Of a stretch of DNA of 64,000 nt, positions 23,510 to 36,761 are shown one piece after another. The position numbers and the translations under genes were made by a program. Where the stretch lies: the NCBI RefSeq assembly GCF_000002425.4, contig NC_037275.1, forward strand, positions 14,491,836 to 14,555,835, written 5' to 3'. The notes under the pieces were generated by a model that saw nothing but the letters and a program-made list of their open reading frames with translations, was not told the origin of the DNA and did not search any database. This stretch comes from Physcomitrium patens (lineage: Eukaryota > Streptophyta > Bryopsida > Funariales > Funariaceae). Each line of letters begins with the position of its first letter. The first letter of the stretch is position 1.

Positions 23510-26500
23510 CTACTCCCTCATGAGATGGCGGTAAGATCTACCTCGTACCAAACGGTGCCATTTAAATCTCAGATTATCCGATGACTCTAGATACAGCTTC
23601 TCCTTTACAAACCTGCAGCCAAAAATTGTCACTGACTTAAGGAATTTTCTTTCTTCTAATGTACATGGAGTTATGAAACCATTTAAATTGAGAAGTTAAC
23701 AGAACTGAAATAGTACCAGCGAGTCAGGCACCGGAGAATGCCACGAGAAGTCGGTCTCACGAACGGAGGAGCTCGTTGTTGATAAAGTAATCCCACCTGC
23801 CAGACCAAACATATCCCAATGATCCTCACGAGACAAGTTGTAAAGTACTCATTTTATGCATCGACTAATTGTGTAAAATATAAAGACCAGAATTCAGTAA
23901 GTGCAAGCCAATTTACGAAAATCCTTGATATTTGTACCTGTATAAGGGCACGAGCTGCTGGATCGTCCAAGAGTTCCATATCACCACCAAGATAGTTCAC
24001 CTGAAAAATCAGCTTTTCAATTAGCCACGCCGTTACAAGAGATTGCTTCAACACTAGCTAGACAGGTCGCACAAAACAATACGAAGTTTCCAGATTGGGC
24101 ACCATACCCCGAACTCTGTGCTTGTGAAGGCCTGAACAAAATCCACCATTTGTATTCTTGCCCAACGTTGTCGCTGCTGTTTATCATCATTTCTAGGGAA
24201 ATCTCTCCAGGGTGCACCATGTTGAAGAAGATTACCGTCGATGTCTCCCTTCATAGCTTTACTAGCAAATTGTTCCAATAACGCTAGTGCTGCATCCATC
24301 GCAGGGTCAACTGCCGTAACCTGCACATCAGAAGGAGGAGCTCGGAACTTAAAAAACCAAGTCCTTTGCAGAAAAAGAAGAAGAAGAAGATATATCAAAA
24401 AACACCAACACCAAAGTTTATTCCAAGAAAATACAAAACGCGATTAGAAGTGAGCATGTATTCAGAATACCAGCACGGCTATCCCAGTCCTCTCCTTTCC
24501 ACGACTGGACGATGGTAATCAAAGAACCAATGACAGTCTAATATCTTCAGGAGTTAAAGTGATTGAAAATCCCTAAAACCTAATCTGAACGATCAAATTT
24601 ATTAATAGGCAAATTCATGTACCTGTAAATAGGCTAAGTAAAGGTCAATGCAATCCTCGATATCCAAATCGTCATTTTTCATGCGCCTGGAAGAGAACAA
24701 CGAACATAAGTTCATAAGAAATAAAAGTTAGATCAGGTTATATATGGTCAGGCCATGATTATGAATGGAAAGAGACCTGCCTATGTACCTAACTTTTCCC
24801 AGGTTTCAAATCAAAGATGAAGTAGGGGTGTGCGTACTCGGAGAAAGCTTTGCTGTATCGAAGTTGTAGAAGTTCCACAGAGTGTCGTGGGTTGGATCCT
24901 AACACTGCCACAACCACTTTCCACTGCAATGGATATCAAAATCTCCTTCTAACCTTCCCAACCAAGTCCCAAACTTCTCCTATGAATGTAATCCACGCAA
25001 CAAAGTTGTATTCAAATACATATGTGCTCTAACTTTTCAACGTCATAATCCTAACCTCATTACGTTGTTAACGTAATTATCTGGCGCACTCCTAAGGATT
25101 GAGAACAGCAGTAAAAACAGCATAAGAAGCGTACACTTGTACCTCATCAGTAGTATACACACCAGGAACTAAATGAAGAGCAGCTTCTTTAGGTGTCCAA
25201 CCAAATATCTGAGCATGTCGGAGAAAGCATGAAAATAAAATCCATTTTAAAAGCATAGTAAGGGGAGATTTTTTTTTTAATAATAATGATAAATAATAAA
25301 AAATTAACGTCTTTCAAGAACTTCAATGACCAAGAGGGTCCTTCATCCAAAGCCATCCAATGACATGCAGTCTTTCATGACACAAATGGGCAGTTTGCCA
25401 TGTCTAATCAAGACGAATATGATCACTTTGCAATCCTCCTGCTACTCCCAGAGCAAATCTCGTCTCCTGTAACGTTAATCCAAATACTACAGCATAAAAT
25501 GAATCGCGTGAAGGGTCAAGAATGTACCTCGCTAGAAATAAATGCGTCTGTACTGCCAAAGTCATCACCTAGTTGCCACGAATAATAGCTGAATGAAACA
25601 CCCCAAACAAGAATTCAATCACTAATGGAGCCACTTCACGTAAACAAAATAGCCAGGCTAAATACAGTGGTAATACACATAATTATCACAGTCAGGTTCC
25701 TTCAGGGTGCACGTGTTCCTATTTCACAAATCAAAAATAGTTGCAAAGACAAAGACGACCAGCGAATTGTATACCTGTCTGATGATACTAATATGACCGG
25801 GAAAGATCCTTGAGTGAGACTGTTGTTAACAAGCTGCAGCAGAAGAGCATCATGGTATGATGAACCATCCGTACATCCCATGTCCGAGGAAGCATTACGC
25901 AAAAGCTCTATTCCATTGATCACCAATTTAGGCTGTGCAAGTACCACTGAAGTTAGTGTTTATCCTGCAGTCAGCCACCCAATAACTTCTAAACAAACCC
26001 CGCAGATGATAATTCACGTCAACCGCGCAAGTTGACTTCAAAGGCGTGAACGAGAAAAATTAGAGAAGATGTGCATGACTCATCAACCTGAAATAAGCCT
26101 TCTTGAGTTGCTGAGGAGACCAATTCCAGTAGAAGGGAAGGCCAACTCACAACCGCATCAACAAGACCCTTTGAAAGCAAGCCCTTTTTTTGACGATCAG
26201 CACCAGCTGCAAGCCTCCAATTTTCTTGAATTTGAAGTAAATGCTTAGCAAGAGCCAAGGATAATAATGCTTTTTCCTTCGCATCAATCTGTACATTCGC
26301 ACTGTTTTTGCCCTTTTTCCTGTTATTTCCATTGGATAGAGTTGCTGTAATATCTAAAGAATCCGCAACTGAATTTTCTAGCACTGCATGCAGGACTTCA
26401 TTGATGCATGTAATTTCTCCACCCTGAATAGGGTGACTGTCAACTCCTAGCGCCCTTCTCATATATACGAGAGCATGCTGCCACAGATGCTTCAGTTCAC

Positions 26501-27890
26501 CACTACTTGACAATGCAGAGGATCCAGTGCCTAGTGTTCGATCCGAAAGGAATTCATATAATGCACCATCAACCGTATGACGATCTGTAAGCGCATCAAA
26601 GACGTTCTTGTTCTTTAAACAACCTACTTGAACAGCCCGAATTGCCAAAGACTCCAGACCCTGCTCTAATTTTCTTCGAACCCAGTGCAAATCACTGCCA
26701 CCTTGACTTGTGGGGCCTGCTGTAGTGCTACTGGGAATTAAGGTCCACGGAGGAATGCACTTCCCTTCACTACCACCTCCGAACTGAGCATACAGATCCA
26801 CGTAGGCAGTGGAATGCGGATCCCTGCTCCACTCTTCAAGCAGTCCTGCAATTCAACCCTGTGACGAATGAAATTACACCTCTAACATGGCTGCAATATT
26901 GCACTCCGCGAAAATCCTGATACCGCACAGTATTCGAGATTGGTCCCACGCGAATGAGACATAGTGCGGTGGATACACTTCACATCTTTCTAGTAGAAGT
27001 TTAGAATGGAATTCAAGAACTCCAATCAAGCAGACTATTGCTACAGATTCCATCCATTAACCAACAAATCTGTACCATCGTCTAATTACAAGATAACAGA
27101 CCTTCAACAAGAGTGCGTTTTCCCACCCCTCGAGGGCCATGCAATATAAAGGGCTGCGGTACCACCGCATTTTGAGCATAGCGACGCAGCTCCATGTCCA
27201 CAAAAGGGCGGCGAACAACTCTCCATTTAATGTCATCCAAAGCAGCATCCTGTTGGTGATGAACCAGCGTGCTCAAATGCCGTAACACCGTGTCCAAGGA
27301 TAAGTCTCCAACCCCCTACATTCCAAAATTCAACGCCTTCCTTTGAGTTTCTGATTGATCAAAAACCTAAAAAAAAAAAGGAAAGTTAAAATTGCTAACA
27401 ACACGTCCTACAAAGAGCATCTCACAGTGGCTGCTGAAAAAACCATTGGTATAATAAAATCTACGGGCACGAAAGTATTTTTTCCCGAAAGAACTAAAAT
27501 TCTAAGCCCTTGGAATTTCGAAGTGACACGTATTTAAAATAAAACTTCTTGACTCGACATGCAATTTGACGTAAAACTATAAATTTGAGCAGCTCTGTCC
27601 TACCCGTAACAAATTGAATATCGAAACTAAGCTCATTCTTCCACCAGAAAAAATAAAATAAAATCTCACACTAGCAATCAAACTGAAGACAAGAGCAAAA
27701 ACCCTCAATACGCTTTGAACCTACAGAAATCCCTTTGATACAAAATCCAAGCACTCAACCAATCCAATATTTTCCAAACCTCTGCGCATGAATGCACCTG
27801 AGATCGCCGGTAAACAAACAGATTAGCCAGAGTGCGCGTCTGTGCCAGCACTCTTCTACCCCCGGAGGCGAGGCACTGGCGCACGGACAT
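23510..27890 (-). CDS. P-loop NTPase (AAA/archaeal-ATPase-like) with likely organelle presequence
   Basis: Twelve exons: 27890-27798, 27315-27102, 26845-26088, 25932-25775, 25588-25528, 25208-25143, 24923-24838, 24686-24623, 24320-24108, 24000-23938, 23796-23717, 23612-23510. They total 1,959 nt, 652 residues. Every junction is GT-AG and all phases close. Residues 1-31 are Arg-rich and nearly free of acids (MSVRQCLASGGRRVLAQTR), like a mitochondrial or plastid presequence. Walker A is GPRGVGKRT (residues 91-99). A later hydrophobic strand, PVILVSSDS, fits a sensor/Walker-B-side strand; an LGSNPRHSVELLQL segment follows. The C terminus is QQRAPPFVRPTSRG then LYLESSDNLRFKWHRLVRG, ending RHLMRE. 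I recall plant homologues annotated only as P-loop NTPase superfamily proteins, so the substrate is unknown. The start at 27888-27890 gives the presequence; a longer upstream open frame is untranslated leader. Exon 11 (26 codons plus two bases) was found only by phase. Confidence 0.85.
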
Positions 27891-28349
27891 GGCTCTGTTC
27901 CTCAATTGGAACCAGCTCTTTTTTTTCTTCTTCCGATAAGAGATTTCAGCTCCAAAACACTCGCAGAAGCAAAAATTCCGCAGCAGACTCCCTTGTGCTC
28001 GCGTGTGCCATGACCGAGATACAATGCGAATTGCGACGTAGCAAGAATCACTCAGTGCACCGCATCGCCCCCGCACACTCTCTCTCTCACACACACAAGC
28101 AACGGGGGTTTAGGATTTTAGGAGCTTCGACGCACGACGTCCCCACTTCATTCATCCCTTCTTTCTTCATTCATCTTACTTCTCGTAGCTGATACTCTAC
28201 ATTAGTGGATGAATGGCGTCTCTGTGCATTCATCGTGAGGGAGTGTCCTGTGAGAGAAAAAGCCGGCGAGAAAAAGAAAAAGAAAAATTGTCACCAAATA
28301 AGAATTGAAATGAAAGTATAAAATGCATGGAATTTCTTTCATATTTATT

Positions 28350-28391
<42 letters not shown>

Positions 28392-29746
28392 TTTTTTAAA
28401 ACAGGATGCTTGATGTGTTACTTAACTCTGAGTGTTTCAACATGTTGTTCAATTCTATGCACATGTAGATGGCAATATTAATAAATTTTAAAAATTTTAA
28501 AATTTTAAAAATCGTACATGTAACTGGTCTATCACCAAACTAATAAAGATCTCATTTAATGATTTATTTTCAATGGAAACCGAATAATTTATTTCTAACG
28601 ATAATTAATTAAATGACAATTCATTGTTTCCAATCTAAATGTTAATTTTCTTTGGTGTTAATTTATTTATGTTATAAATGATTTTGAAAGTACTGTAAAT
28701 AAGTTCTTATTTTGATATGTTTATTCTTTACTACACTATATTAAATTTAAATAAATATTAGTGTTGATTAAAAAATTTGGCAAATTTTACAACAAGCTCC
28801 AGTATCAATAGTAATAAATAATCGAATTAAATTAAATTAAATTAAGACATCAAAACCATATATATATATATATATATATAGATATTCAAAAAGTGATATT
28901 TTCCCATGCTCTACTACAATTATTTATACAAGAATCGGGAGCCTTTGCTTGATGATTAATATGTGAAGCAATTTACTTGTGCACAATAATATACAATACA
29001 ACAACAAATACAAAAGTAAATAGTATAACCAAGAAACATGAAAACACATTCACTTACACCACACAAAATGTAGTTAAATTATTAACTCAAATCTAAATAA
29101 ATGCTTAACATTTTATAACACACATATAGAGGAAATTTTAAAAATAATAATAAATAAATAAGAGTGCAGCAAAATATAAATAAAAATATAACTATATCAT
29201 TCTTATGGTTTTGGTGTGTTTTTAATTTTTTTATATTTTTATTCATTCATACATACATACATACATATACATATATTTATATATTTATAATACAAGTAGG
29301 TATTTTCAAGTTTTGTTTAAAAAATTCTAATAAATAAATCATATACTTTGTTTAAAAAGTATTTTATTGTTTTAACAAAATTTATTCTATAATTTTTTTT
29401 AATGTACTTACACATTCTAATCTATTATTGTGATTATGATTACTCTTATTTATTTTGATTGATGATATGAAAAAATAAGATGTCTTATTAACAAAAATAT
29501 CATGTAATTTAAAGTTTTTAAAATTAAAATTTTTTATTTATTACTTTTTTAAATTATTGGATTATAATTTTATAAACCAAGTAAGTATGCTTTTAAATCT
29601 TATAAATTCAAGCACAGAAGAATATGACATTAAATGAATAATAAATATTGGTGTATTAAGGTTGCAAGTTTGAATGTATGATTTTATTATTTATTTCTTT
29701 GTAGTTCTGTATTTTTATTACAATTTTTTGTGGATCTTTGGCCTTT

Positions 29747-29778
<32 letters not shown>

Positions 29779-30550
29779 TTACAATGTCCTAAGATTCACA
29801 ATAAAAATAAAAATAGAGTATCTTTATAGCAAACTAATTTTTTCTCCAAACCAAACACAACAACTCTTACAGTACAACAATTATTATTTGATAAGTTTTT
29901 ACTTGAATAACCTACAGACATAGATCAATTTCCATTGCTAAATTAACAATTGCCTCTCATGTTGATTTTGCAATATCAAGGCAAAGTATTCAAGATCATA
30001 AAGAGGTGTGAATATGCAATCATTGTTTCTTATAATACAACTACCTATTCCTTCAATATGGGTAAAGGTGGTGTTTTGACCTCCAATACTTTAGTGTTGT
30101 TATAACAAAAGGGAGTGCAACCACTCCATAACTTTTAAAATAAAATAAAATAAAAAACATAGTAGCAATTCAATTTTGTTATATATTTTAAAAACCTATG
30201 ATCTAGCAAAAAAATGGGGTGTCGCATTGCAAATGATATTTTAAAACAAAGTAAATAGATGCTATTTCATCAACATGTAAAAAATTGCAATCATGCTAGA
30301 TTGATTGAGATTTGTGCAACAAAATAATAAAGCATAATTGCAATAAATAGAAATTTTATTTTTTATTTTAATAAGAAGATACAATTTTTTTATAATATAG
30401 AAATAGAAATAGAAATATATACACACACACATATTAAAAGGTGTCGTTAATGCCACCATAATTTTTGCTATTGCCACCACAACTTATTTGTATTATGTTT
30501 TTAATTAATAATTTTTAAATTCATTTGATTTATATATGATTTGGAAAAAA

Positions 30551-30588
<38 letters not shown>

Positions 30589-32546
30589 CATGTAGGTGGA
30601 AAATTGTGGTGGTAGTAGGAAAATTAGCAATACCCTATATATATACACATATTGGAAATAAGCTCAATAAAGCCATATCACAACAAAATTATGTGATTTA
30701 CAAAAACTGAATCATTTTTTCTAGTAACAAAGTTCTACATAATGAATTGAAACCCTTTCATCTAATGAATTAAAAGAAATACAATATTATTAGAACAAAA
30801 TTCTATACTACTCAACAATGCTACTGTAGCCACAAGTGTTTTGAGTTGTATTAAAGCTTCTCATGGCATTGTGGTTCTAGAGGGAGAGTGTTGATCTTAA
30901 ATTGCACAAATATCTCAAATTGTTAATCACATCTGAATTTCTCCATTAAAATGTTAGAGTACTGGTTCTTTTGTTGTGAGAAAGGATGTGCAATTGGCAG
31001 TAAGATCAAAGAACTTGGATGTTCATTACAAATCAATTGCACCTTCAGGTTCTAGAACAATCTCCATGAATTGGATTATTTTATTTTATATTAATTTTTT
31101 TCTTTCTTGCTTTGACAGGCACTACACAGTGACTAATTTGTTAACCAGAAACATGAAAAAATCAAATAAAATAAATAATTCAAGAGAAAGAGGGTAAAAT
31201 TTGTAAAATAAGACAACATACTTATGAGTATGGCAAAATCAAAAATAACTGCTGATATTTTTCTGTTTTTCTCACCATGCTCTCACGAAGCCACTGACGT
31301 TAGAATAGCACAAAGCTTAAAAAAAATCAAAGTGGTGAGAATTGTATTCTCCTGCCTCTACAAATCTGGGCGAATCTCCTATTTCACGATGACATTCATT
31401 TGAATAATACAACAAAATATAAATTCAAGTGAACCCAAATGGGCAGCTTTGAATAACCAGCAAGGGAAGAGGAAGAAAAGGGGAGATCCGTTGGAGAGAC
31501 TCATTTAAAAGTCCAAGCCTCCTGTCCATGTCATCCCGCCCACCAGTGCCAACTCACCCTTATTCCACCCACTCTCGACTTGCCACATGTGCACCATTCT
31601 CTCCGCACGAGTTGCGGTGTGGACGCATCCGCGACATGATATCGTAGATGTGTCAGATGTACAAATAACCAAGATTTGAAGAGCGGGTAGGGTGGGGCTT
31701 TTCCCTCCCCCGCGCATTTCCGGAGTGTTCTTCGTCCTCCGACCGCTGTGTGAGCTCAGCAGCAGCAGCAGCCTGGATGCGCTTTGCAATTAGACGAGGT
31801 TGGTGGACATGAACCTGGCAATGCCTCGATCACGCGCTCTCCGTTGAAGAGCTCGGGTGTGATGCCGGTTGAGCTTCAGCACCCTCCCCTCGGAGCGCTT
31901 CGATTGCACACCGACTGCGGGGGGGATGTGTAAGTTTTTGAGCAGAGAGTGCGGGTCAGGGGAGGATAACTGCGGACGATGATGACCTAATGAACGAGAA
32001 GATGGGTGTTAGCTGGAAGGAAGCGTTGAGTTGATAGTTTTGTTCTGTTTTCAATCTCTTTGCCCTTGTGTTTTGGTTTGGTTTGGTTTGTTTGTTTTTT
32101 TGTTTTGTTTTTTTTGTTTTTTGTTTTTTTTGAGCGAGGGATTCGTGCATGTGTTAGTTGGTGTTCAAGGAGGTGTGAGGGAGAGGTGATTGATGTGGAG
32201 GCGTTGGAGGGCGAGGTGGAGGGAAGTGGGAGGCCTAGAAGAAGGAGAGGAGGCAATGTGGAGGGGGACGACGAGCGGAGGAGCGGTGCTGGAGGAGTTT
32301 TGGAGTGGCATCAAGAACGGGTGGGAGGTAAGGCGCGTTTGCGATTGCGATTGCGATTGGGGGGTGGCAATTGGAGATGCTGCATTGATGTGCGGCAGAT
32401 CATTGAGAGGCTTTGTGAGGTGGTGATGACATTGCGCATTAGGGACTGCGGTCTAGGAGAAAGCTCTAGCGCTGGTGTTTTGAAGAGGGAGTGTATGATT
32501 TTAGGGGCGAAGTAGAGCAGGTGCTGCTGATTGATTTCGGGGGAAA
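27891..32546. other. Intergenic region between divergent genes; mostly AT-rich
   Basis: The first 300 bp or so is GC-balanced with CT/CA repeats and is probably the promoter and 5' UTR of the P-loop ATPase gene. From 28.3 to 31.4 kb it is very AT-rich, with TA microsatellites (28,352-28,389; 28,858-28,880; 30,555-30,586), CATA repeats (about 29,246-29,268) and TTTA repeats (about 29,742-29,775). I recognise no transposon domain. From about 31.45 kb GC content rises into the leader of the QWRF gene, including a T/G-rich stretch (32,083-32,130). Confidence 0.5.
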
Positions 32547-35500
32547 ATGGTCGCCGCAGTGGTGTCTTCGTCCCCACCTTCCTCTGTAGCAAATGTTCAG
32601 GAGGCGAAAACAGGGAAGAAAAAGGAACCCGTAAATGTACAGAATTATGGAGGGCTTCCTCCGACAGAGAAGGTCAAATTGGTGCATAAACCTCGAACCA
32701 TGGAGATCACATCACGGTACAAAACCGCAACTATAGCTTCTCCTACTTTAACCACACCTGCCAGTCGCCGTCCCTCACCCCTCAGGCAATCATCCCCGTC
32801 ATCTCGCCAATCGTCTCCAGCTCGAAATCGGAGCTCCAGTTCTGGTTCCAGTAACGGTACAAAAGGAGGTTTAGAAAGTCACCTTCGCCATCCATCTCCT
32901 AACACGGGGCGTAGTACCAATGCACCGGAACTCACAAAGCGTGCCTTTTCAACGGAGAGGACGAGACGACCATGGCCTGCTGTCATTCCATCGGAGATCA
33001 AACCAGTCTCGACGGTCTCCTCATCGGTCGGACTCGCTTCCCTCACCAAAGCTCGTCCGCAGTCCAGAGGCCCTGAATTGTGGCCTTCCATGTCTGTAGT
33101 CAAGCAGAGTGTGGACACCAACAGCGAAAGTGCGAGTGATAGGAGTGACTGTCAATCAGAGGGGGGAAAGGAGAAAGATTTAACTAACAAAGTTTCAAAG
33201 CACACCCCAAAATCTACTGGAAGCGGAACTGTGAACGGAAATATATCTGGGTCTCCTTCTCGAAAAGGTTCCCCTATGCGGCGTCAGAGCATCGTTCAGT
33301 CCGAGAATGCGCGACCTACAGAGAATTCTCATTCCAAACCAGACCAGCAGAGATGGCCCGGGATGAGTACAGGGAAGATCTTAAATACATCCATGAATAG
33401 GAATTCTGATCTTGGTGTGGAGAAGGAACGGCCTCTTGCTCGATCTGTGGCAATGACAACACAAAGTCGTCCAGGGACCCCTTCTTCACGAATAAAGGCC
33501 ACCCTTTCTCGCAGTTATAGTCGATCTGGTGACAGTGAGGGGCCTGTTGCACCGTCTGGTCAGGTAGCGCTAAGGCGCAACCCTACTCCTACTAGAGGTG
33601 GAGCGGGGACGACAGGGAGTGCAGCCCGGGAACCTGTGATCAACAATAATTGCAGTGGTAACGCCGATGCTGCCCATGTAAGTGGAAATGGCACAGGTGC
33701 AACAGACCACGCTACACATGCCCGCCGACTTTCACAGGAATCTGTTGCCACAGTCGATTCACTTTCTACACCTGCTGAAACTATGTCGGATGTTGAGAGC
33801 GTGTCTTCGGCTGGATCTGTACCCGGAAGTCGAAATGTTCGGGGAACCACTGTGCCTGCTCGTGTGTGGCAGGATACGAACACCAGATTACGACGGCTCT
33901 CTGAAGGGGAGCGAAACCGGACATCTGACGCAGCTGATCTTCCAGCAGTTGCCATTGCCCCTGTGAAGACATTCAGGCGCATGAAGGTATTGCCTCACCA
34001 ATCTGCTGTGAGTTTGCTCATGAATCAGAGTATGAATCAAAGCATGAACGGGAGCACGACATCTGCGTGGGCGCTCTCTCCTGGTCGGATGTCAGGTTCT
34101 GTCCCATCAACCCCACATCCACCTTCTTCACCTTCACATTCGAAGGGTACGTCACCGCTAAGGAGATTGCCTAGCCCGCAGAGATCACGACCTGTGAATG
34201 TAGCAGCTGCAGCATTGGCAGGCACTGCTCGTAGTTTAGGAAGTACCACATTGAACTTCGGGATTGATGGTCGAAGTAGAGGGAAGAAGGCTTTGACACA
34301 ACAAGAAGAAGTCCAGCTCCTGAGAATTCTTCACAATCGGTGGCTACAATGGCGTTTCGTGAATTCACGAGCTGAAGCAGTTATGAGTTCGCAAAAAGCA
34401 GCCGCCGAGGTACATGATAGTCCCACTGCCACACTCTTTTTACAATCTGATCTAGTTGGAATCAATTGCGTAGTTCACTCGCGATTCATGGCTTATGTAG
34501 ACTTCTTTAGCACTCCACTTATACTTAACTTAGAATTAATTTTATTTTGTTTATTTATCTCTGAATTGAAGAATTCTCCTTGCTCATACAAAGCCAGCAT
34601 GGTGTCTCCTGTGTCGAAATTGTTTGGATGAAACTAGCTGCATAAAATACTTTTATACTTCTTAGATTTTTCTACGTATGATAAATAAAAGTTCAACGTC
34701 AACGTCAACTACTCGTATTCTGAATGTAGTTTTTTAACTTGTTGGCTTCGGATTGCAAATCTCTCATTTTGCCACTCTTCTGCTCATTTGCATGGAACAG
34801 ACGCTTTTATGTAAGCCCCTTCTAATTGGCAGCTGAACCTAGGGCTGAGACATTCTGCTAGAGATTCCTGTTGATCAAGTCCTTTGTAGTCTTAGAGTGG
34901 ATATCACTTTAGAAACTATGCTCCTAAATTCTATGCTTCTAAACCATATGCTCCCGAGCCCTTTCACGAGTTGCTAATATGAAGGAATATTGCTTAGTTT
35001 TTATACTAATAGTTACATCCTCTTGATTGGGAGAGTCTGAAATGATTTTACGTCATTTCAGACTTTATACCAATGTCATGTGACAAAGCTTAATTTAAAT
35101 AAACTAGTACTTTAGATTACATTGTCGTGTCAGCTTAAGCCATACATTCTAGATATCTGTGCTCTTTGTACAATTTATTGTTCCATGTTTCATTGAAGCT
35201 AAAACCTGGGAGTTTGATTCTATATCTTTTCTGTGGTTACAACTGAAAGGGTCTCTTCGTGCAGAATTAAATTTATAAATGGTGGTCACTTTTACAGACC
35301 ATATCAGATCGTTTTCACTTTCCTTGAAAAGGTGATTTGTGCTCTGATTGAATGGGAGGGGGGATTGTGCACCTTATGTATGCTTTTTTACATCCAATTT
35401 GGATCTTGCAGAGGCAGCTGTTCAATGTGTGGGTTAAAACATCGGAGTTGCGCACTTCAGTGGCTATGCAGCGTATTAAACTCCAGCAAGCACGGCAGGC

Positions 35501-36761
35501 TCACAAGCTCCGCTCTATACTGTCCACACATGTAAATAATGGTCACTTGTGTCAATTCACAGTTCATACTGCGGTGTTTTTAAAATATATTTGGAGCTTT
35601 CAACAAGCGAACTTCACATCATTGAATTCAACGTTTATGTATTCTTGAAGATCTTGTACTTAGTCGTTTGAACTGAGATTCTCAAGCTCTAGTATTGTCG
35701 AGGTTGTAACGAGGCTGAGGTTTCTCTTGCAGGCAACCTATTTGGAAAATTGGAAAACCTTAGAGGAGGAGCACTCAAATGCACTAACGGGATGCATGGA
35801 AGCCCTAGAATCTGCAATTTTGAGAGTCCCAATGACAGGAGGTGCCCGGGTATGGAAGCTGTTACTTCTATCTGAGTAAATGTTAACCTTTTCATGCATG
35901 GTCTTATCTACTTCTTATGAAGGTTTAGCGCATTTTTTGAAATTTTCTTTTTTATTCTTTTTGTTATTTTATTTTCCCTCTTGGTATTTTGAGGTTTTGT
36001 GAGCTTCTATGTCTCCATCTCTGATGCCTCCGATACCCCTTATGTGAATTTTCAGGCCGACGTGCAAGCCATAAAAGAAGCTCTTAACTCAGCTGTAGAT
36101 GTGCTCAATGCGATTGAAGGCTCTGTCCATTTCCTTTTACCTAAGGTGAGATTGTCAATGCACATTTCCTTTTGAGCGAACTCGTTCTAATCGTGGAGGA
36201 GATGTACTGACTTTTCATAAGAAAATGCATAAAATTCATAGCTTAATTCCCAGTGAGTTTTTGAAGCGTTTCCGTGTTTCTGAGGTAGCGTACATGCTAC
36301 CCAATGCTTCTATGTACATTCAGTGTGTGAGTAGGTTCATCCACATAGTTTGAAACTGGTCAAAGCGTTCCCTAATTGTCAATCACTGCGCAGACACAGA
36401 ATATGGACGCGCTATTATCACAGTTGGCAGAGACAGCAGCACAAGAGAGGGCTTTGCTAGAGGAATGTGGAGATCTCTTATCTGTAGCTGCTTCTTTGGA
36501 GGTGTACATTAGTAACAACACTTTTCTCATTCTACCTGAGTTTTACCTGTCTATTGAATGTATTATGTGACGCAGATTCTTTAAGCATGAAAAATTTCAG
36601 TTTCAACCCTGAAAATTTCATTTGTCGAGACCACCATGTTTCTATTTATTAATTCTAAGCAGATCAATTCTTGTTGTTCGTTGATTGTTGAGCAGGTGGA
36701 GGAGCGTAGCCTGCGCACACATCTGATCCAATTGGAAAACGAAAGACTAAGAGCTTCATGA
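32547..36761 (+). CDS. QWRF motif protein (DUF566; augmin subunit 8 / EDE1 / SCO3 family)
   Basis: Six exons: 32547-34409, 35412-35531, 35733-35849, 36056-36145, 36394-36501, 36696-36761. They total 2,364 nt, 787 residues; all introns are phase 0 and GT-AG. The long first exon encodes a basic, Ser/Pro/Arg-rich disordered region ([20 protein letters not shown] near residue 75), typical of microtubule binding. Near its end is [20 protein letters not shown], placing the signature QWRF at residues 601-604. The remaining exons encode the conserved helical C-terminal domain: [14 protein letters not shown], then [25 protein letters not shown], and a final [12 protein letters not shown]. In flowering plants this family includes the microtubule-binding subunit of augmin and related cortical-microtubule proteins; which paralogue this is cannot be decided here. 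The MVAA start matches plant homologues. Translation past 34409 within the open frame is intron. Confidence 0.93.

Noticed and set aside
26019..26087. Continuation of the P-loop gene open frame past exon 3
   Set aside because: TTTCAG|gttgat is a donor and the next exon (PKLVINGIELL) continues in phase; the read-through is intron.
33560..33982. 140-codon open frame (-)
   Set aside because: Antisense shadow of the Ser-rich first exon of the QWRF gene.
34410..34631. Extension of the QWRF open frame after 34,409
   Set aside because: It follows a GAG|gtacat donor and loses all similarity; exon 2 at 35,412 continues the conserved domain.
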